Notes: generated from the sequence alone by a model not told the origin. Shown: positions 25,632-35,086, counted from the stretch's first letter. The stretch: 64,000 bases of DNA from Thermodesulfobacteriota bacterium (GCA_035559815.1 DATMAT010000063.1:1-64000), one strand, 5' to 3'. Numbers and translations: made by a program.

Positions 25632-26357
25632 ATGTTCAGAACGTTTTATTGTTGGGTTGCCATAGTTTTTTGGACATTTTTTTGGGGCGTAATTGGTGTT
25701 TTTTTATCATTAACCTTTCCCCGATGGGTGAATAGATACGCCATAAGACCATGGGGACGGTTCATACTTTCATCCTGTGGCATTAAAGTGGAGCTGGAGG
25801 GAAAGGAAAACCTTCCCCAAGAACCCTCCGTAATCATGTACAACCATCAGAGCTCATTCGATATATTCGCATTCTGCGGCTATCTCCCTATCGAGTGGAA
25901 GGCGGTTATGAAAAAAGAGGTGGCCAGCGTTCCTTTCGTCGGATGGGTGTCGAGAATAACCGGAAACTATTTTGTGGAGAGGGACGGCTCGAGCAGGGAT
26001 ACACAGGAGATCAGAAAAATTGCGGAGAGAATCAGGTCAGGCCCCTCGGTTTTAATAGCGCCAGAGGGAACAAGAAGCCCGGACGGCAAGTTGCTTCCGT
26101 TCAAAAAGGGCGGGTTTGTGGTGGCTATTTATGCCAAAGTACCGGTTGTACCTATGGTTATAACCGGAGGGAAAGAGATTATGTCCAGGGGCTCGAAAAG
26201 GATAAACCGTGGCAATATGAAGATCAAAATCCTTCCACCGATCGATGTAAAGCATCTTCCCCCGGGAAAGGAGGGTAGGGAAATACTGATGGAACGGGTA
26301 AGGAATGAGATGCTTAGGGCCCTAGGACAGGGTGAAAGGGTGAAGGTAGCCTTATAA
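25632..26357 (+). CDS. plsC: 1-acyl-sn-glycerol-3-phosphate acyltransferase
   Basis: The 241-residue protein has the PlsC acyltransferase motifs: NHQSSFD (HX4D) near residues 70-76, the block FVERDG near 112, EGTRSPDG near 146 and VPVVPMVITG near 172. An N-terminal hydrophobic segment (about residues 5-28) anchors it in the inner membrane. It adds the second acyl chain in phosphatidic-acid synthesis. It starts a plus-strand run with an unknown gene, a histidine phosphatase and a lipid kinase, so a lipid-linked set is plausible. Confidence 0.9.
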   Translation: MFRTFYCWVAIVFWTFFWGVIGVFLSLTFPRWVNRYAIRPWGRFILSSCGIKVELEGKENLPQEPSVIMYNHQSSFDIFAFCGYLPIEWKAVMKKEVASVPFVGWVSRITGNYFVERDGSSRDTQEIRKIAERIRSGPSVLIAPEGTRSPDGKLLPFKKGGFVVAIYAKVPVVPMVITGGKEIMSRGSKRINRGNMKIKILPPIDVKHLPPGKEGREILMERVRNEMLRALGQGERVKVAL

Positions 26358-26464
26358 GCACCTAGTAAAAATTCTAGAACGGCTTGAATAAGACGATAAA
26401 GTAGACTAAATTATTTCGTTTTGTCATCAGCATGCAGAAGGAAGGCATAGAGAGGTCAGAGGGA

Positions 26465-28108
26465 ATGAACGACACCCAGCTTGCAGATTTAGATTTAGAA
26501 ACCATCATAAGCCTAACCGGCATCCCGCCCCAGAAAGATATAGTTAACCCTAAAAATCCACTGGAAATGGCCAAGAGGGTGAGGGTGACTTTCAGGCCGT
26601 TGCCGAACGGATACGGAAACGAGACCATTATTAAATTCCGAAAAACCCTTGAGGAAAAATTAAAAGATTATGGTGTTCAGGTGGTGTCCTGGAAGGAGGC
26701 GGCAGAGATAGTGCCGAACAGCTTCACGGCCAAAATCCTGAGAATCAGAAAGGTGAAAAGCAGCATAGATGCGGTGATCGACGTCGACCGGCCCTATTCG
26801 CTTTTGAGAAAGATGATAAGCAATATGGCTGAGGCGATTTACCGGCAGGTACGTTCGCCGGATATGTCGGTCATGGAAATACTGAGGACGAGCGGATGGG
26901 CCGATAACATCACCGCGAAGTACCTTCAGGATCCTTACAACACCCAGATTATAACCATGACCTCCTTGAACAAGGAATTCGTGGATGAAAATACCCCTTA
27001 TGACCAGAAGATAGCATTAGGCTTGAAAGACCTGATAAGAACGATGTCCGAGATCGTGATCGGGGTTTCGGAAGACAAGTTCTCCATTATCAACATGAAC
27101 CTTTCCGACTCCATTTTTCCGGCGGAGCAACTCGATGAATTTATCCGTAATTCCTTGATACCAAAGATTTATGCCCCTATAAAACCCCCGGTGCTAAAGA
27201 GATTCGAGATCGGCGAGTACAATCCGGGCGAGTCTAGCTATGCCATTCAACTGGCCCGCTTGGGCAGCCAGTTAAAGAATACCGACCTTTTCCCCTCCGG
27301 CTCGAAATTCAGCGAAAAGATCACCAGGCTCTCTCATCGGGACGTGGTAGAAAAAATCCTGGAAGGAAGGACCGGGGTTTCTTACGGGTTCATCGCCATC
27401 GCCGAAGCCCCCAGGTACGAAGGTCCCAAAGAGGTCACTAGAAACGAATGGGAATCTATGCCCGGAGTAGATGGTTTCAGCAGGGAAGTATTGAGGCAGA
27501 GCGAAAACGGCCGATGGTACTTAAAAACAGTAGTGAAGGAGCAAGAAATATACCAGCAGGTCCCCGATATATGGATAGTAACATCTCGCTCCGGGTGCGA
27601 TAAGACTAATTTAGACCCCGGTAGCGATGTAATCCGAATAGGGCTGATAAAAGGAAAGCTTTATTTACAGGTCCCCGAAGGGATCAACCTCAACAGAAGG
27701 GATATCCGGCCCTCATTTGACACCTATGTCATACTGGCCCAGGCCCTCGCCTCCGCGCTTTACACACCGGAGTTGATCAAAGAAGGGCTGCCCATAGTTC
27801 ATTTCCACGGATATCCGGACCCGGATTGGTTTAAGCACAACGAATATCATTCCGGGGCAAAAAACCCATCCATGCCCTGCGGAACAGTGGAGGCGGCTTT
27901 GTTGAATTATTCAGCTATTTACAAACTGGCCAACCAAAACGGTGGCAGTATGAACCTCCTCTGTTTAGTGGAATCGGACCACGGTGTCAACATCTTAGGA
28001 GCGAACAAGGAATACATAGTAGCCAGGTTGACCGAAGGGTCGGACCAGGGCCGCATCTTGTTAGGCGGCAGATATTTACCCTACCTTAAAAAAAGCGAGT
28101 TGAATTAA
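26465..28108 (+). CDS. Unrecognised 547-residue protein in a lipid-gene run
   Basis: The protein is soluble-looking, without a signal peptide. It has a short N-terminal region, a long mixed alpha/beta middle, and a C-terminal block with HFHGYPDPDWFKHNEYHSG and NPSMPCGTVEAALL near residues 455-485, rich in His, Asp and Cys and possibly a metal site. The ATG at 26465 is preferred to the one at 26432 because GAGGT lies about 9 bases before it. I recognise no family. It sits between plsC and the histidine phosphatase, about 60 bases before the latter. Confidence 0.7.
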   Translation: MNDTQLADLDLETIISLTGIPPQKDIVNPKNPLEMAKRVRVTFRPLPNGYGNETIIKFRKTLEEKLKDYGVQVVSWKEAAEIVPNSFTAKILRIRKVKSSIDAVIDVDRPYSLLRKMISNMAEAIYRQVRSPDMSVMEILRTSGWADNITAKYLQDPYNTQIITMTSLNKEFVDENTPYDQKIALGLKDLIRTMSEIVIGVSEDKFSIINMNLSDSIFPAEQLDEFIRNSLIPKIYAPIKPPVLKRFEIGEYNPGESSYAIQLARLGSQLKNTDLFPSGSKFSEKITRLSHRDVVEKILEGRTGVSYGFIAIAEAPRYEGPKEVTRNEWESMPGVDGFSREVLRQSENGRWYLKTVVKEQEIYQQVPDIWIVTSRSGCDKTNLDPGSDVIRIGLIKGKLYLQVPEGINLNRRDIRPSFDTYVILAQALASALYTPELIKEGLPIVHFHGYPDPDWFKHNEYHSGAKNPSMPCGTVEAALLNYSAIYKLANQNGGSMNLLCLVESDHGVNILGANKEYIVARLTEGSDQGRILLGGRYLPYLKKSELN

Positions 28109-28167
28109 CTAATGCAAAGGCCGGTGTATTCTTTCTGGGATGAGCCGAGAGCATAACGAAGTATAAA

Positions 28168-28776
28168 ATGAATGACCTTGATAAGTTAGCTAAGATTTAT
28201 TTGGGACGACATTGCAAGGTAATATGGAACCTGGAGGGAAGGCTGATAGGGACCACCGACCTGCCCTTGTGTGAAGAGGGATTAATCGAGGCAAAGTCAA
28301 ACCTATCCCAGATCGAGAATCTAGGTATCGAGAGAATCATATGCAGTAGTCTCAAAAGGGCTCATCAGACGGCTCAGATATACGCAGAGCATCTGGGGGT
28401 CCCGCTCCACGTGTGCCCGGGGCTACGAGAAATAGACCACGGTATATGGAATGGCCAGAAGACAGACGAACTATTAGATGATAAGAACTCCGACTTCAAA
28501 ATATGGTTTGATGACCCCACCAGCATTCCCATACCGGAAGGTACAGAGCCAATACCAATGGCCCAGAAACGAATTGTAGAGACAATCAAGAAAATTGCCC
28601 TGAGATATCCCGGAGAAACCCTGCTGGTTATCATGCATAAGCACATAAGGTCTATATTAAGATGCACTCTTCTGGGTATCGGGCTTAAACACTTTAGGGA
28701 AAACATAGACGAAAGCGTCATCCCATTTGAAATCCCCAGGGAGCAGCTCTTAAAACTGTGGGAGATTGAACTTTAG
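28168..28776 (+). CDS. Histidine phosphatase superfamily protein with altered RHG motif
   Basis: The 202-residue protein resembles the cofactor-independent branch of the phosphoglycerate-mutase superfamily: LGRHCKVIWNLEGRLIG near residue 12, SSLKRAHQTAQIY near 65, and a second catalytic histidine in IMHKHIRS near 152. The usual RHG is RHC, with Cys after the catalytic histidine, and Lys follows. The catalytic His and the arginine are kept, so activity is likely retained. The stop codon overlaps the first base of the palindrome at 28776-28803. Confidence 0.75.
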   Translation: MNDLDKLAKIYLGRHCKVIWNLEGRLIGTTDLPLCEEGLIEAKSNLSQIENLGIERIICSSLKRAHQTAQIYAEHLGVPLHVCPGLREIDHGIWNGQKTDELLDDKNSDFKIWFDDPTSIPIPEGTEPIPMAQKRIVETIKKIALRYPGETLLVIMHKHIRSILRCTLLGIGLKHFRENIDESVIPFEIPREQLLKLWEIEL

Positions 28777-28803
28777 TAGAGAAGCATTGCAATGCGTCTC
28801 TAC
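28776..28803. repeat. 28-base intergenic palindrome overlapping a stop codon
   Basis: The arms GTAGAGAAGCATTG and CAATGCGTCTCTAC pair with one mismatch. It begins at the last base of the phosphatase stop codon. A perfect palindrome of the same type lies at 40756-40783, also covering a stop codon. It could act as an mRNA 3' stem. Confidence 0.8.
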
Positions 28804-28819
28804 TTACGTTAAACACTCT

Positions 28820-29713
28820 TTGAATAGAGAAAAATATCTACTCATCATAAACCCAGTCTCGGGGCGCGGAAGAACCGGAAGGCTGATTCCCTACCTGCAA
28901 ACACTACTCGATGCGAACAAGATTCCTTACGAGTTTCGTATTACCACCGGGCCTGGACAGGCCACAGAGCTAGCCAAAGATGCGGTGGGCCTGGGATTTG
29001 GCCAAATCGTGTCCGTCGGAGGGGACGGTACCGCACATGAGGTTGTGAACGGCCTCATCGGGTCAAGGGTAGTTTTCGGCATGATACCCACCGGAGGGGG
29101 TAACGACTTCCCCAAGGCGGCCGGAATACCGCTCGAAATCTCCAAAGCCGTCGAAACCCTGGCCAACGGCTTCCGTAGGCGAGTGGACGTCGGCTTACTC
29201 GGAGGACGCTACTTCATAAACGGCCTGGGCATCGGTCTAGACGGTGCGGTATCCTATCGCTACCGTAGCATGAAGCTACTTCGAGGAGAAGTTGGATATA
29301 TTTGGGGAGCAGTCCAGGAAGCGCTGATTTTCAAGGGCTTTCCGGTGGAGATTGCCATTCCCGACTGGAGTTACAACGGGCTGGTCCTTCTTATAGGTGC
29401 ATCTAACGGCCCGTCACAGGGGGGAGATTTTAAGATAGCGCCCGACGCTACTATTGACGACGGCCTGCTGGACATACATGTGATCAGGGATATGCCGCCT
29501 TTAAGACGCCTTATTCAAATCCCTAAGGTTCGCCAGGGTAAGCACTTGAGCCTCGAAGAAGTGATAATAAAACGCGCCCCCTGGATGGAAATCGGCCTTG
29601 AGCACATGCTGCCTGCTCATCTCGACGGTGAATCCTTTCTTCTGGAACCAGGAAAGCATAGGGTAGAAGTGGTGCCTAAGGCATTAGAGGTCATATCTAG
29701 TATTAAAGAATAG
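28820..29713 (+). CDS. YegS/BmrU-type lipid kinase (diacylglycerol kinase family)
   Basis: The protein has the family motifs YLLIINPVSGRGRTGR at its N-terminus, SVGGDGTAHEVVNG near residue 66 and IPTGGGNDFPKAAGIP near 90, and about 297 residues in all. Family members phosphorylate diacylglycerol or similar lipids. An upstream TTG at 28766 would place the palindrome in the coding region. The TTG at 28820 gives the usual short N-terminus and is preferred, but no ribosome site supports either. It follows the phosphatase gene in the lipid run. Confidence 0.85.
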   Translation: MNREKYLLIINPVSGRGRTGRLIPYLQTLLDANKIPYEFRITTGPGQATELAKDAVGLGFGQIVSVGGDGTAHEVVNGLIGSRVVFGMIPTGGGNDFPKAAGIPLEISKAVETLANGFRRRVDVGLLGGRYFINGLGIGLDGAVSYRYRSMKLLRGEVGYIWGAVQEALIFKGFPVEIAIPDWSYNGLVLLIGASNGPSQGGDFKIAPDATIDDGLLDIHVIRDMPPLRRLIQIPKVRQGKHLSLEEVIIKRAPWMEIGLEHMLPAHLDGESFLLEPGKHRVEVVPKALEVISSIKE

Positions 29714-29762
29714 ATGCAAGGTAGTTAGAGAATACCGGTTTTTAGTTTATACAAGTAAGATC

Positions 29763-29802
29763 AGGAACGCATTCCTCTCCCTAGTGAAGATTCTGCGTTC
29801 CT
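29763..29802. repeat. Interrupted GTAGGGAACGCA-type palindrome
   Basis: The arms AGGAACGCA (29763-29771) and TGCGTTCCT (29794-29802) flank a 22-base non-pairing centre. It is a relative of the 28-base palindrome at 15023-15050. Confidence 0.6.
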
Positions 29803-29811
29803 ACATTGATT

Positions 29812-30045
29812 TTAGCCCACGACGAAGCAGGTAACCGTGTTTGTCACGCCCTGGGTCTTTCTAATCCTGGATATGACCAGTTCGCCGATTTCTTCCTGAC
29901 TCTTCCCTTCTACGAAGACTATGAGGTCAAACGGGCCGGCAACTATATGTGCGGATTTTACCCCCTTTACTTTTCTGATCTTTCCTACAGCCCCCTTGGT
30001 CTGCGGGCCGGAGATATTCACCAGAACATAGGCACTCGCCGCCAT
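29812..30045 (-). CDS. Stand-alone Lrp/AsnC ligand-binding domain protein
   Basis: The 77-residue product begins at the ATG at 30045, preceded by AAAGGAGG about 8 bases upstream; a longer frame has no such site. It consists of one ferredoxin-like RAM domain (AYVLVNISGPQTKGAVGKI, then VAGPFDLIVFVEG), as at the C-terminus of Lrp/AsnC regulators, without the DNA-binding half. Such single-domain proteins bind amino acids and may modulate partner regulators. It is cytoplasmic. The nearest amino-acid genes are far away. Confidence 0.8.
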   Translation of the reverse strand: MAASAYVLVNISGPQTKGAVGKIRKVKGVKSAHIVAGPFDLIVFVEGKSQEEIGELVISRIRKTQGVTNTVTCFVVG

Positions 30046-30264
30046 AGATGCTTCCTCCTTTGGGTTTATTTTTGAAAACAAAAAGATTATAGTAAATCAA
30101 GAATTTAGCAAATGAAAGGAAAAAGCTTTATCCGCTCATCTTGAACAGGTCGAAGGCACGGTACTTTCAAAATTGATCTATGTTTTCGTCCTTTGTCAGG
30201 CATATCCTTGGCAACGCCTGCACCGAGCTATGCCGAAAGGTCGAAGGACCAGGCAGCATAAACT

Positions 30265-32679
30265 CTACTTCGGACTCAACCTAAGCTCTTTCCATTTATT
30301 TTTTTCAATGTCGCTTTCCTCGAAATAAAGAGGATGATATTCTACATCGGCCCAGCTTTGAATTACATTCGAATAATGCCTGCAAAGGGGATTTCCCCAC
30401 TGCCCGGTTGAATTCATCGCCACGGCATTACCGATGTCCGATAAATCCACTATGAAACGGTAGGAGGGTATCACGGTTGCATCATAGGTTTCGCCGTCAG
30501 AGTAATAATGTCTTTTATACCCGAAATAGGAATTGTTTATGGTGTCCCTGTCTCCCGGGGCGGGGATTGGTTTGGGATTGAATAACTTGTCTAAAAATCT
30601 CACTCGACCCAGCGGGTGCGTAAAGCGATATTTGTGAAGCTGGCCCCATCTCCAGTTTTCTCTATGAACTCCCATTGTCTCTCTTATTTCTCGAAGAGCA
30701 TCTTCTATGCTCTTTACGACTATTTGATCTCTAGTTTCTTCAACAGCGGTGCTAATATCATCCCACCAACGTGAGCCCGGTTCATCCATTATCTTGTCCA
30801 TCATGTTGTAGTTGAAATTGAGGGTGTATAGAAACTCCGGGTATAGTTCCCGAAGCTCATCCTCGAAGGTGTTTCTGATGAGATTTGACCTAATCACCTC
30901 GTATAGAAGTGCGGGGAGACTCCCGGATGTCACTTCATAATTCCACCTGTTTAGCTCCTTCTGAGCCCATTTTACCCCTGGGTCATTTGTCTCGACTTCG
31001 ATAATCTCATTCACAAATTTTTGGGCGGGAATAGAATAAACATCGGCTTGCATCTGCTTGAAATCCTGGAGCGAGAGCTTTTCCTTTTGCTCCAGGAGAG
31101 AAACGATTCTCTCATACCGATAAGGAGGAGCCCAGGTATTTGATATTAAATACGTAAAGGTGTCATCGATGATTTTATTATTGGCCGTGGCAATGAAGTG
31201 GGTGGGAGGATTAGAGAGGTTTGGAAGTTCACCGTGGGGAATGAATCCCTTCCACTCATATTGCCCCGACCAGCCGGGAACCGGAATTTTGCCCTGAAGT
31301 GAATCCGGCAGTATCCCTGTACCTTTTCCCCTCACCGGAATGCCGCCGATAAGTTGGTATCCTATATTGCCGTCTACGTCGGCATACACCATGTTTAAGG
31401 TATATATCCTGGCGTATTTCCTACCCTCTTTTGCCTCCTCTACATTCTTCGCCCGGTTTAGGATGGAGAGCCCTTTAATCGATTGATCCTCGACTACACC
31501 TCCTGCCCACTTCATGGACAGAACTCCTTCAACCTCTATATCGGTGGAGCTAATAACTGGCCCGTGTTTGGTGTATTTAATCTCCCTGATTATGGTTTTA
31601 TAATCGCCTCCATCTTTAACCTTTATTTCTACATTTTCTGTCCTCATGCGCTCCCAATTATCCTGGTACCAATACTCATAAGGATCCTTCGGGTTAATTC
31701 TCTCGATGTAAAGGTCAATCCGGTCTGCCATGGCGTCGGTGAACCCCCAGGCTACGTTCTGGTTATGGCCGATGAGCACGTATGGGGAGCCGGGGAATGT
31801 AGCTCCGACCACGTTTATTCCGGGGGCGTTTAGATGAACCTCATGCCAAACCGAAGGAATCTGGATCCTTAAATGCGGGTCGTTGGCCAGCATCGGCTTT
31901 CCGCTCTTAGATTTTGCCCCGTCGATTACCCAGTTATTGCTCGCACCTTTCGATTGAAACAATCCAAATCTCTCTTTTGCCATTTTGTATCCACGGGGTA
32001 AGTTCAAGTCGAGATTAAGCTTATTTACTTCATCTATTATTGTGTTCCCTCCCTCCGGATAGCGGGGAAAAAGTTCCTTCGTCATATCCTCTCCCAGCTT
32101 CCTCAAAGCCTTCAGGGCAAATATCTCCTCATCCATGTTGATGGAGAGGTCAAAAGCGGAAAGTAGGTGAATGGAGATGGAATCAATCGGCCTCCATGGC
32201 TCGATATCGTACCGCAGGATGACCGACTCGATCGTTTTTTTGCCCGAATTTATGTAGGCATTCACCCCGCTCGCATAGGCGATGAGGTCATTTCTATTTT
32301 CCTGGTCAAGGTTAGCATAAATCTTTTCTGCAATTCGTCCTATCCCCAGAGAACGAAAAAAATAATCGATCTCCACCGTGCGTTCACCAAATATTTCCGA
32401 TAGCCTGCCGGTAGCTATTCTTCTCGATAAATCCATCTGCCAGAGCCGGTCTTGAGCGGTGACGTAGCCTTGTGCAAAAAGGAGGTCATGGCCGCTCTCC
32501 GCATATATGTGTGGAATGGCGTAGATGTCCCGGATAATGCGGACGGGGGATTTAAGCCTTTCTAATCTAATCTCCCCCTCGATGATTGGCTGAATATCCC
32601 TAAAGGTCTTATAACCTAGGGCGGAAAGTAGCATCCCCAGAATAATTAGTATCGCTAGCATCCATTTCACTAAAGTCAT
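30265..32679 (-). CDS. Penicillin-acylase-family hydrolase (Ntn fold)
   Basis: The 804-residue precursor has an N-terminal membrane or signal segment (residues 5-22, WMLAILIILGMLLSALG) and an alpha-subunit region with RDIYAIPHIYAES and QDRLWQMDLSRR. The self-cleavage site is SKGASNNWVIDG, in which the serine near residue 246 becomes the catalytic N-terminus of the beta subunit. Homologues split amides such as penicillins or acyl-homoserine lactones. The substrate is not readable. It is periplasmic by its signal, monocistronic, and its length is usual for the family. Confidence 0.9.
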   Translation of the reverse strand: MTLVKWMLAILIILGMLLSALGYKTFRDIQPIIEGEIRLERLKSPVRIIRDIYAIPHIYAESGHDLLFAQGYVTAQDRLWQMDLSRRIATGRLSEIFGERTVEIDYFFRSLGIGRIAEKIYANLDQENRNDLIAYASGVNAYINSGKKTIESVILRYDIEPWRPIDSISIHLLSAFDLSINMDEEIFALKALRKLGEDMTKELFPRYPEGGNTIIDEVNKLNLDLNLPRGYKMAKERFGLFQSKGASNNWVIDGAKSKSGKPMLANDPHLRIQIPSVWHEVHLNAPGINVVGATFPGSPYVLIGHNQNVAWGFTDAMADRIDLYIERINPKDPYEYWYQDNWERMRTENVEIKVKDGGDYKTIIREIKYTKHGPVISSTDIEVEGVLSMKWAGGVVEDQSIKGLSILNRAKNVEEAKEGRKYARIYTLNMVYADVDGNIGYQLIGGIPVRGKGTGILPDSLQGKIPVPGWSGQYEWKGFIPHGELPNLSNPPTHFIATANNKIIDDTFTYLISNTWAPPYRYERIVSLLEQKEKLSLQDFKQMQADVYSIPAQKFVNEIIEVETNDPGVKWAQKELNRWNYEVTSGSLPALLYEVIRSNLIRNTFEDELRELYPEFLYTLNFNYNMMDKIMDEPGSRWWDDISTAVEETRDQIVVKSIEDALREIRETMGVHRENWRWGQLHKYRFTHPLGRVRFLDKLFNPKPIPAPGDRDTINNSYFGYKRHYYSDGETYDATVIPSYRFIVDLSDIGNAVAMNSTGQWGNPLCRHYSNVIQSWADVEYHPLYFEESDIEKNKWKELRLSPK

Positions 32680-32876
32680 TTCGATAAAAGTGGCAACAGT
32701 TTTTAAAAACCAATCGACTCTTAATTATATTCCCTTATTATCAGACGATTCTCCAAGCCATATTAGAAAGTATTTAGTCTAAGAATTTAAGCCCTTTTTC
32801 AAAATCCATTAGCAAAGGCGCCAGTAGAAGATAACGTTACCTTGAAAGGTCTCAAATACTAGATTAATATAAAAAC

Positions 32877-33131
32877 ATGGACCCAAAAGAAATTAAAGCC
32901 ATGGTCGAAGCGGGATTACCCGGCTCAAGCGTGGTTGTGGAGGGCGATGGTACCCACTTCGAGGCGGTGGTAGTTTATTCCGGGTTTGAGGGAAAGGCTT
33001 TACTGGAACGCCACCAGATAGTTTACAATACCCTTGGCGAGGCAATGAAGCAGCGCATACACGCCCTTTCCCTAAAAACCTACACTCCCGAGCAGTGGGA
33101 GAGTGCCCGTACAAAACAAGCCAGGATCTAA
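32877..33131 (+). CDS. bolA: BolA-family protein
   Basis: The 84-residue protein has the BolA class-II fold: an N-terminal helix, VVVEGDGTHFEAVVVYSGFEG, and the conserved HALSLKTYTPEQW near the C-terminus. BolA partners monothiol glutaredoxin in iron-sulphur cluster trafficking. The next gene is exactly such a glutaredoxin, 90 bases downstream on the same strand, so the pair is probably co-transcribed. No strong ribosome site precedes the ATG. Confidence 0.88.
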   Translation: MDPKEIKAMVEAGLPGSSVVVEGDGTHFEAVVVYSGFEGKALLERHQIVYNTLGEAMKQRIHALSLKTYTPEQWESARTKQARI

Positions 33132-33221
33132 AGCAAGAGGGCTTGATGTTCAACCCTACTTAGAATTGTTTTTCATATTCCCATCTGTAAAATATTAATA
33201 ATCAAATCGAGGAGTCTGAAA

Positions 33222-33542
33222 ATGGCTGAAGATATAATGAAAAAAATTAAGTCGCAAATAGATGAGCACAAAATCCTTCTATACATGAAAGGCACAAAAG
33301 AGATGCCCCAGTGCGGCTTCTCCGCCCGTGTGGTACAAATCCTTAATTCGTATGGCGTTCCTTATGAAAGCGTCGACGTACTTGCTGACCCGGAGTTAAG
33401 GCAGGCATTAAAGGAGTTCTCCAACTGGCCCACCTTTCCACAGCTTTATGTGAACGGCCAGTTGATAGGCGGATGTGATATCTGCGTGGAGATGGATCGG
33501 TCGGGAGAGCTAGAGCCAATAGTAAAATCCGCTGTTGAATAG
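33222..33542 (+). CDS. grxD: Monothiol glutaredoxin (Grx4/GrxD type)
   Basis: The 106-residue protein carries the CGFS active site (QCGFSARV near residue 30), the cis-proline segment WPTFPQLYVNG near 70 and GGCDI near 84, all typical of the CGFS class. It binds a shared [2Fe-2S] cluster and works with BolA. GAGGAG lies about 7 bases before the ATG. Confidence 0.93.
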   Translation: MAEDIMKKIKSQIDEHKILLYMKGTKEMPQCGFSARVVQILNSYGVPYESVDVLADPELRQALKEFSNWPTFPQLYVNGQLIGGCDICVEMDRSGELEPIVKSAVE

Positions 33543-33688
33543 CAACTCGTATATCTTCATAAACATTCGGCCGGGACCCGTTGTCATATGTTCGAAAACC
33601 CCTTTTCAAAACCATTCCGACCTTAGAATATCAAAAGCCTTTTCTTATTCGTCACTATTTCCTCGTCCTACCGTATTCACAAATTGGG

Positions 33689-34375
33689 TTATTTTTTAAA
33701 ATCATAAAAATAATCCGAGAGCTTATCTCTCAAGAATAGCCTGGCTCTTAGAACCCTGGACTTAACTGCAGGAAGAGTGAGGCCTAAAACTTTAGCCACC
33801 TCTTCGTTCGTCAATCCTTCAACATCCCTTAGCTGAAAGACTACCCGGTAGGGCAAGGGAAGGTCATTGACCGCCCGCTCTATTATTTCCTTGCCTTCCC
33901 AGCTCAGAAGGGCTTCATCCGGTCTATCGCTCCAGTCTTTTACTTGAATGCCCTCAAGCTTGCCCGATTCGTGGTAAGGCTTGTAGTTCTCGATATCTAA
34001 CTCGTTTTCCTGTTTTCTCTTCTCACTCCTTATAAGCATGTAGCTGGCATTTGTCGTAACCCGATAGAGCCAAGTCGAGAATTTAGATTCTTGACGAAAG
34101 GTATCCAGCTTTCCTACCAGGGTTAAAAACACCTCCTGCAGGACCTCCTCGGCATCGTTGGGATTATGGGTGATCCTTAAAGCCAGCCTGAAAATTCTGT
34201 CACCGTATCGGCTTACCAGCTCATTGAAAGCACTTTCATCCTTGGTTTGAACGAATATTTTTACCAGTTCCTCGTCGGATAATTCATTATGACTTTTTAG
34301 CCCAAATCCCTTTTCACCTCCGGGAAACCGCTCACTAAACCGGGCTGTCTTCTTATCAGCTGTGGTTAGCAACAT
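33689..34375 (-). CDS. ECF-type RNA polymerase sigma factor (sigma-70 family)
   Basis: The 228-residue protein has sigma region 2 (about residues 40-105, FNELVSRYGDRIFRLALRIT and DAEEVLQEVFLTLVGKLDTF) and region 4 (about 165-222, LPLPYRVVFQLRDVEGLTNE and KSRVLRARLFLRDKL). This is the ECF layout. The ATG follows AAGGAGGT. No anti-sigma gene is adjacent. A TTGACCAGTTGGT site between this gene and the TetR gene suggests control by TetR. The N-terminal 25 residues, before the sigma-2 domain, look unstructured. Confidence 0.9.
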   Translation of the reverse strand: MLLTTADKKTARFSERFPGGEKGFGLKSHNELSDEELVKIFVQTKDESAFNELVSRYGDRIFRLALRITHNPNDAEEVLQEVFLTLVGKLDTFRQESKFSTWLYRVTTNASYMLIRSEKRKQENELDIENYKPYHESGKLEGIQVKDWSDRPDEALLSWEGKEIIERAVNDLPLPYRVVFQLRDVEGLTNEEVAKVLGLTLPAVKSRVLRARLFLRDKLSDYFYDFKK

Positions 34376-34391
34376 GATTTTACCTCCTTAG

Positions 34392-34404
34392 TTGACCAGT
34401 TGGT
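34392..34404. promoter_or_regulatory. TetR operator-like site upstream of the sigma gene
   Basis: TTGACCAGTTGGT matches the site at 35087-35099 in 12 of 13 positions. Both lie in front of the two genes, and both resemble an ACC...GGT operator of TetR-type repressors. Confidence 0.5.
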
Positions 34405-34428
34405 TTACAATTAGACAAAAAATAATAT

Positions 34429-35073
34429 TTAAGAACTCAGGGTATTCTCTTTCGTTTCTATACATCGATTAGAATTACTGCATATAGCTAGCTGAACTAC
34501 CCCTTGCCCGAGACGCCGGATCAAGTTCGGGTCATTGAATGTTTTACCCAAAAGCAGAATGCCCTCTATATAGGCTAGGATCGCTTGAGCCGTGGTGCGA
34601 GGGTCTGTTTCCGGTGGCAACTGACCGGCGGCAATAGCCTCTTTGAGAACCCTCTCGCAATAACCGGTCCATTGCTCGAATATCTCCTGTATTCTTTGCC
34701 GAATTACCTCGTCCTGGGTGCTTAGCTCGACAGCCAGATTACCCATCTGGCAACCGGTCATGGCACCGGTGCAGTCCTTAGTGGAACAGTGGCGCTCGTA
34801 GGATATGTCTAGAAACCGATTAAATTTCTCAAGAGGCGGCAGGTCGGAGTTAAATATAGGCTCTAAAACCTGGTCCCGAAATCCTTTCCAAACTGTGTCT
34901 AACGCCGCCAACGTCAAATCGCGCTTGGACTGGAAAAAATGATAAAAACTCCCTTTCTTCACACCGGCATGTTCGCATAACTCCTGAACACCGACGGCTG
35001 TATAGCTCCGGGCGCTTATAAGCTCTATTGCACTATTTATCAGCCTTTCCCTGGCGTTACTTGTACGTCCCAT
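34429..35073 (-). CDS. TetR-family transcriptional regulator
   Basis: The 214-residue protein has the TetR N-terminal helix-turn-helix: RERLINSAIELISARSYTAV and GVQELCEHAGVKKGSFYHFF near residues 8-50. The ligand domain has several cysteines (CSTKDCTGAMTGCQMGNLA near 112), which recall the redox- or electrophile-sensing NemR branch. It is probably a repressor of itself and of the sigma gene. The start ATG has AGAGGAG about 6 bases upstream. Confidence 0.9.
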   Translation of the reverse strand: MGRTSNARERLINSAIELISARSYTAVGVQELCEHAGVKKGSFYHFFQSKRDLTLAALDTVWKGFRDQVLEPIFNSDLPPLEKFNRFLDISYERHCSTKDCTGAMTGCQMGNLAVELSTQDEVIRQRIQEIFEQWTGYCERVLKEAIAAGQLPPETDPRTTAQAILAYIEGILLLGKTFNDPNLIRRLGQGVVQLAICSNSNRCIETKENTLSS

Positions 35074-35086
35074 AATCTCCTCTTAT

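Noticed and set aside
28766-28819. Upstream TTG start of the lipid kinase
   Set aside because: It would make the palindrome at 28776-28803 coding and gives a longer N-terminus than the family has.
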